From contig CAKZYM010001126.1 in NCBI GenBank assembly GCA_937884685.1, positions 1 through 9,117 of the forward strand: a stretch of 9,117 bases of DNA, read 5' to 3'. Shown in pieces: positions 7,001-9,117 of the stretch (position 1 is the first letter of the stretch; each line of letters opens with the position of its first letter). Source of the stretch: an uncultured Calothrix sp. GTDB lineage: Bacteria; Cyanobacteriota; Cyanobacteriia; Cyanobacteriales; Nostocaceae. Position numbers and translations under genes: made by a program. A model generated the notes under the pieces. That model was given only the letters and a program-made list of their open reading frames with translations, ran no database searches and was not told where the DNA came from.

Positions 7001-7896
7001 CTTCTGTTGGATACAAGAATAGTAATTTATTTTTTGAAGCATTTGTTAAATTAGTTTCCCGCAGCGGATTTGATATTGTTTGTACTGGAAGTGGTGGTGT
7101 TTTAGCACCCGAATGGAGAACTTATACTTCGGGTAGCACGGTACACATGTTGCAGTTGAGCGATGAAGAATTAGCAATTGCTTATAGTGGAGCAATTGTA
7201 CTAGTATATCCCTCAAAATACGAAGGTTTTGGTTTACCAATCCTTGAAGCAATGGCTTGTGGTTGTCCGGTAATTACTTGTGCTAATGCTTCTATTCCGG
7301 AAGTTGCAGGAGAAGCAGCAATTTATATTAATGACTCGGATGCTGAAGAATTAGCAAATGCTCTATGTGAAGTACAAAAACCAGTGATTCGTCAATTATT
7401 AATTAATAGGGGAATTGAACAAGCAAAGAAATTTTCTTGGTCATCAACTGCAAAAAATGTTGCGAATGTGTTGATTGAAACTACAATTGAGGCTTTAAAT
7501 CTCAGAGAAATTAACTTGATAATTTTTCCAGATTGGACTCAATCGGAAGAAGTTCTTGGAACAGAGTTAGAAAAAGTCGTTAGAACTTTAGCAACTAGAG
7601 ATGATGCTCAATATACAACTTTGCTGATTGATATTAGTAACAGCGATGGTGATTACGCTGAAATGCTTTTATCTGCTGTCAGTATGAATTTGTTAATGCA
7701 AGATTTAGATATTAATGAAGGTTTAGAAATTTCTTTGGTGTTGCAGTTAAGTGAAAAGCAATGGGAAGCTTTGTTACCTCGTCTTAAAGCTAAGATTAGT
7801 TTTGAATATGAGAGCAAAAAAGAAGTGATATCGCTTCAGCATAACAATTTAAAAGTTGTTGAATTAGAAAGACTTTGTGAGTTAGATATAATATAA
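4051..7896 (+). CDS. Multidomain glycosyltransferase: GT2, methyltransferase-like, GT-A-like, GT4
   Basis: This 1281-residue protein strings together several sugar-handling modules. Residues 1-225 are a GT2 domain of the WaaE/KdtX kind: VDGGSNDST (34-42), W-x-GNHSQQRN (58-67), DSD (82-84) and an IHES motif (152-155). Residues 245-460 look like a class I SAM methyltransferase: LEIGSSSGCG (272-281), acidic E303 and DLVLIDGS (394-401). Residues 478-765 look like a second GT-A-type domain with DAD at 595-597. Residues 793-1140 are a GT4 (GT-B fold) domain whose donor site carries the E-x7-E signature, E1058 to E1066, followed by the conserved ACGCPVITC. Residues 1151-1281 form a further conserved module of unknown role. 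No membrane segment is seen, so it probably acts in the cytoplasm on a nucleotide-sugar-derived glycan or protein acceptor. Donor and acceptor cannot be read from the sequence. The start lacks a clear Shine-Dalgarno sequence. The next gene begins 19 nt downstream, suggesting an operon. Confidence 0.9.
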   Translation: MSSLSVCMMVQNAEKTLAIALESLSNIYDELIIVDGGSNDSTCDIALSYGAKVIDSKWTGNHSQQRNVYLQHVQTEWVFVLDSDEFINTQTLDFIAHIKSAKKDFNTDNFWFPRKWITPLNLTNFIVSKPHYPDFQRRLFKHNNNILYSGQIHESIHNLIDKGHCLSNLSIYHLDLFINSEEKRKEKVRKYSRLDPRDGGRHYYLPEIKNLYFQEWSFEEISASVGKLLDNLVNSGIESSQLNYIIPPEIKNDEFYYAIQQLVKNEKIQTILEIGSSSGCGSTEAFVTELRNNPNKAKLFCMEVSKTRFAELKNRYKNDSFVQCYNVSSVSLDKFPRKEQVIDFYQSTENNLKFYPLEQVLGWLEQDIEYVKNSSVTSNGIQKIKQENSIEFFDLVLIDGSEFTGSVELGEVYGAQLICLDDIRTFKNYQNHLQLLSDSNYELILQNSSVRNGFSIFKRLNNLDQITLNRKSDSSNLPIHFFTIVLNGEPFIRYHIDVFKRLPFNWHWHIVEGVADLKHDTSWSVPLGGKITDKIHSNGRSIDGTSEYVDKLKQLYPNNITIYRKPPSVFWEGKREMVNEPLFNIHEECLLWQIDADELWTFEQLCNIRKMFIDNPDKTAAFYWCWYFVGEDLVISTRNCYAQNPQQEWLRTWRYKPGSVWVAHEPPRLQEQLSNGEWIDVAHINPFTHSETEEHGLIFQHFSYVTKEQIKFKEQYYGYTDAICQWTALQKQKKFPLLLREYFAWVGDETQVDKVDSCGIVPIAQKKESSANWYFLEADEIRQKAISISKTKPIILVDGIFFQLYETGIARVWKSLLEEWSDNDFAKHIIVLDRVGTTPKIPGIRYRQAPRYDYKDADTDREILQQICDEEEADLFISSYYTTPITTPSIFMAHDMIPEIMGWDLNHPMWREKHYGIQHASSYITISENTAKDLVKCFPEINPDAITVAHLGVKDSFYPAETEQINFFRTKYGITKPYFLLIGASVGYKNSNLFFEAFVKLVSRSGFDIVCTGSGGVLAPEWRTYTSGSTVHMLQLSDEELAIAYSGAIVLVYPSKYEGFGLPILEAMACGCPVITCANASIPEVAGEAAIYINDSDAEELANALCEVQKPVIRQLLINRGIEQAKKFSWSSTAKNVANVLIETTIEALNLREINLIIFPDWTQSEEVLGTELEKVVRTLATRDDAQYTTLLIDISNSDGDYAEMLLSAVSMNLLMQDLDINEGLEISLVLQLSEKQWEALLPRLKAKISFEYESKKEVISLQHNNLKVVELERLCELDII

Positions 7897-7915
7897 ATCT
7901 AAATATTTTTGAATC

Positions 7916-8977
7916 ATGCAATATCAAAGCTTTATTGGTGAAAAGTCTAAAAGTGATAGTGATAAAGTTGAAAAACTTCATAAAGAAGCTTTAGAGCTAT
8001 TACACAATAAACGAATTGTTGAAGCCGAAAATAAGTTGAAAGAAGTATTACGATTAGATAGCAATCATGCACATGCTTGCTTGAATTTAGGTACATTATT
8101 TTATACATCTGAACGCTATTCAGAAGCACTAGAAGCTATTTTAAAGTCTCTAGAGATTGATTCTTCACAAGCTTTAGGACACTACACCATGGGTTTAATT
8201 TTAGAAAAACTTGGTGCTATTTACAAAGCAATTCAAGCTTACCAACAAGCTATTCATATTGATTATCAGTGGATTGATGCTTACAACCAATTAGGTCATA
8301 TATATGGTGAAGCAGGAGATTTTGAAAAAGCCGAATCAATCTATAGAAAAGCCATTGTAGTAAAACCAAAACATTTTGGTAGTTATCTAAACTTAGGAAA
8401 TATTTTGTTAGAGCAAGAAAAAATAGATGAAGCAATCACAGCATATGAGAAAGCTTTAGAATTAAAACCTCGCGATTCAAATATTCTCTACAATATGGGA
8501 GTTGCATTTGAAGCTAAAAAAGATTATATAGAAGCAGCGCTTAATTATGGGTATTCTTTTTATAGACAAGGAAAATATCAAGAAGCTATTAAAGAATATC
8601 AAAAAGTTTTAGAAACTAACAATGGTGATGTATTTTTCTATATTGCTTTAGCCGAATGTCATAAATCACTAAATGAATACGAGAAAGCAATCATAATTTA
8701 TGAGCAAGGATTAAAAAACTATCCTAAATCAACTATTATATATTTAAATTTGATTAATACATTGCAGCACCAAGGTAAAATTAAAGAAGCAATTTCAATT
8801 GTAAACAAAGCATATAAATTAAATTTAAACCTATTATCTTTTCAGTTGGAAGAGCAACGATTACTGCCAATAATTTATGAAAAAGAAAAAGATATTGAAT
8901 TTTATAGGGAGCGATTTATCAAGAGTTTAAAAGTATTAACCCATCAAACATATTTAGACACACCAGAAGCCAAATAA
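7916..8977 (+). CDS. TPR N-terminal part of a SPINDLY/OGT-type (GT41) glycosyltransferase, ended by a premature stop
   Basis: The 353-residue product is almost entirely TPRs in 34-residue register: units at about 17-50, 51-84, 85-118, 119-152 and 153-186, then further repeats to about 306. The segment after the repeats (QRLLPIIYEKEKDIEFYRERF, about 314-334, and LDTPEAK at 347-353) matches the linker I recall between TPRs and catalytic domain in cyanobacterial SPINDLY/OGT proteins. GT41 enzymes add GlcNAc or related sugars to Ser/Thr, using TPRs to grip protein acceptors. Here TAA at 8975-8977 ends the frame before the catalytic domain, yet the same frame resumes with family-like sequence. As it stands the product would be a non-catalytic TPR protein. 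ATG at 7916 is the only start, since TGA at 7910-7912 closes the frame upstream. It lies 19 nt after the glycosyltransferase gene and is probably cotranscribed with it. Confidence 0.85.
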   Translation: MQYQSFIGEKSKSDSDKVEKLHKEALELLHNKRIVEAENKLKEVLRLDSNHAHACLNLGTLFYTSERYSEALEAILKSLEIDSSQALGHYTMGLILEKLGAIYKAIQAYQQAIHIDYQWIDAYNQLGHIYGEAGDFEKAESIYRKAIVVKPKHFGSYLNLGNILLEQEKIDEAITAYEKALELKPRDSNILYNMGVAFEAKKDYIEAALNYGYSFYRQGKYQEAIKEYQKVLETNNGDVFFYIALAECHKSLNEYEKAIIIYEQGLKNYPKSTIIYLNLINTLQHQGKIKEAISIVNKAYKLNLNLLSFQLEEQRLLPIIYEKEKDIEFYRERFIKSLKVLTHQTYLDTPEAK

Positions 8978-9117
8978 AGTGCTTTGGAAGGAATAGGATA
9001 TCGAACAAACTTTTACCAACAATATCAAGGTCAAGATGATACTTTACTTCAAAAACAGTATGGTGATTTTGATCATCAAGTAATGGCTATTAGTTGTCCT
9101 GAATGGGTAATGCCTTT
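8978..9117 (+). pseudogene. Start of the OGT catalytic half after the in-frame stop, runs off the window
   Basis: This stretch continues the frame of the TPR gene directly after its TAA and stays open to the window edge (46 codons). It reads ALEGIGYRTNFYQQYQG, then LLQKQYGDFDHQVMA and PEWVMP. It follows the conserved pattern I recall at the entry to the catalytic region of cyanobacterial SPINDLY/OGT proteins (TNFYLQYQG, LQ-x-QYG, HQIMA, P-x-W). There is no start codon with a ribosome binding site at its head; the first ATG is at 9047. It is therefore best read as the detached C-terminal part of the same gene, separated by a nonsense codon. Whether the rest is intact lies beyond the window. 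Confidence 0.7.

Noticed and set aside
5704..8435. Several minus-strand frames opposite the glycosyltransferase and TPR genes (5704-5991, 7046-7252, 7796-7981, 7947-8129, 8250-8435)
   Set aside because: All are antisense to well-supported domains, low in complexity and without recognisable products.
1..9117. CRISPR array, tRNA or rRNA genes, HIP1 octamers (GCGATCGC), classical NtcA boxes (GTA-N8-TAC)
   Set aside because: Reading by eye I found no regularly spaced repeats, cloverleaf or rRNA-like sequence, no HIP1 octamer, and no well-placed NtcA site; spacings such as GTA-N14-TAC at 3336-3355 do not fit.

Overview
The window looks like chromosomal DNA from a low-GC filamentous cyanobacterium, probably a Nostocales member such as Rivularia or Calothrix. 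This rests on protein families I recognise, not on a database search: an FHA/Hanks-kinase fusion of a cyanobacterial subtype, a DUF4327-like small protein, a small membrane-anchored TPR protein, and cyanobacterial-style glycosyltransferase and SPINDLY/OGT sequences. Long AT-rich intergenic stretches fit the same picture.

Layout. Positions 1-532 hold no gene I can support, only a short heptamer repeat and a weak promoter candidate. An FHA-zinc ribbon-Ser/Thr kinase gene follows on the plus strand (533-1762). It converges on a small minus-strand DUF4327-like gene (1853-2071) with its own promoter (2139-2166) and a probable terminator (1790-1836). About 1.3 kb without a convincing gene follows. 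It contains a 10-bp stem-loop (2341-2371) and, at 3105-3222, a run of palindromes. The last 76 nt of that run (3147-3222) can fold into a compact three-way junction resembling the structured ends or RNAs of IS200/IS605-type elements; that family assignment is tentative.

The right half is a plus-strand cluster. It holds a small membrane-anchored TPR protein (3564-3977), a 1281-residue four-module glycosyltransferase (4051-7896: GT2, SAM methyltransferase-like, second GT-A-like, GT4, plus a conserved C-terminal extension), and, 19 nt later, a TPR protein (7916-8977). The TPR gene is the front half of a SPINDLY/OGT-type (GT41) O-GlcNAc transferase. Reading straight through its TAA stop in the same frame gives recognisable OGT linker sequence to the window edge. 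The enzyme is therefore interrupted by one in-frame nonsense codon at 8975-8977, the most noteworthy single observation here.

Together, the large glycosyltransferase and the TPR-OGT gene suggest a glycan-building or protein O-glycosylation locus, with the OGT apparently broken or split. The kinase and DUF4327-like genes are probably unrelated neighbours.
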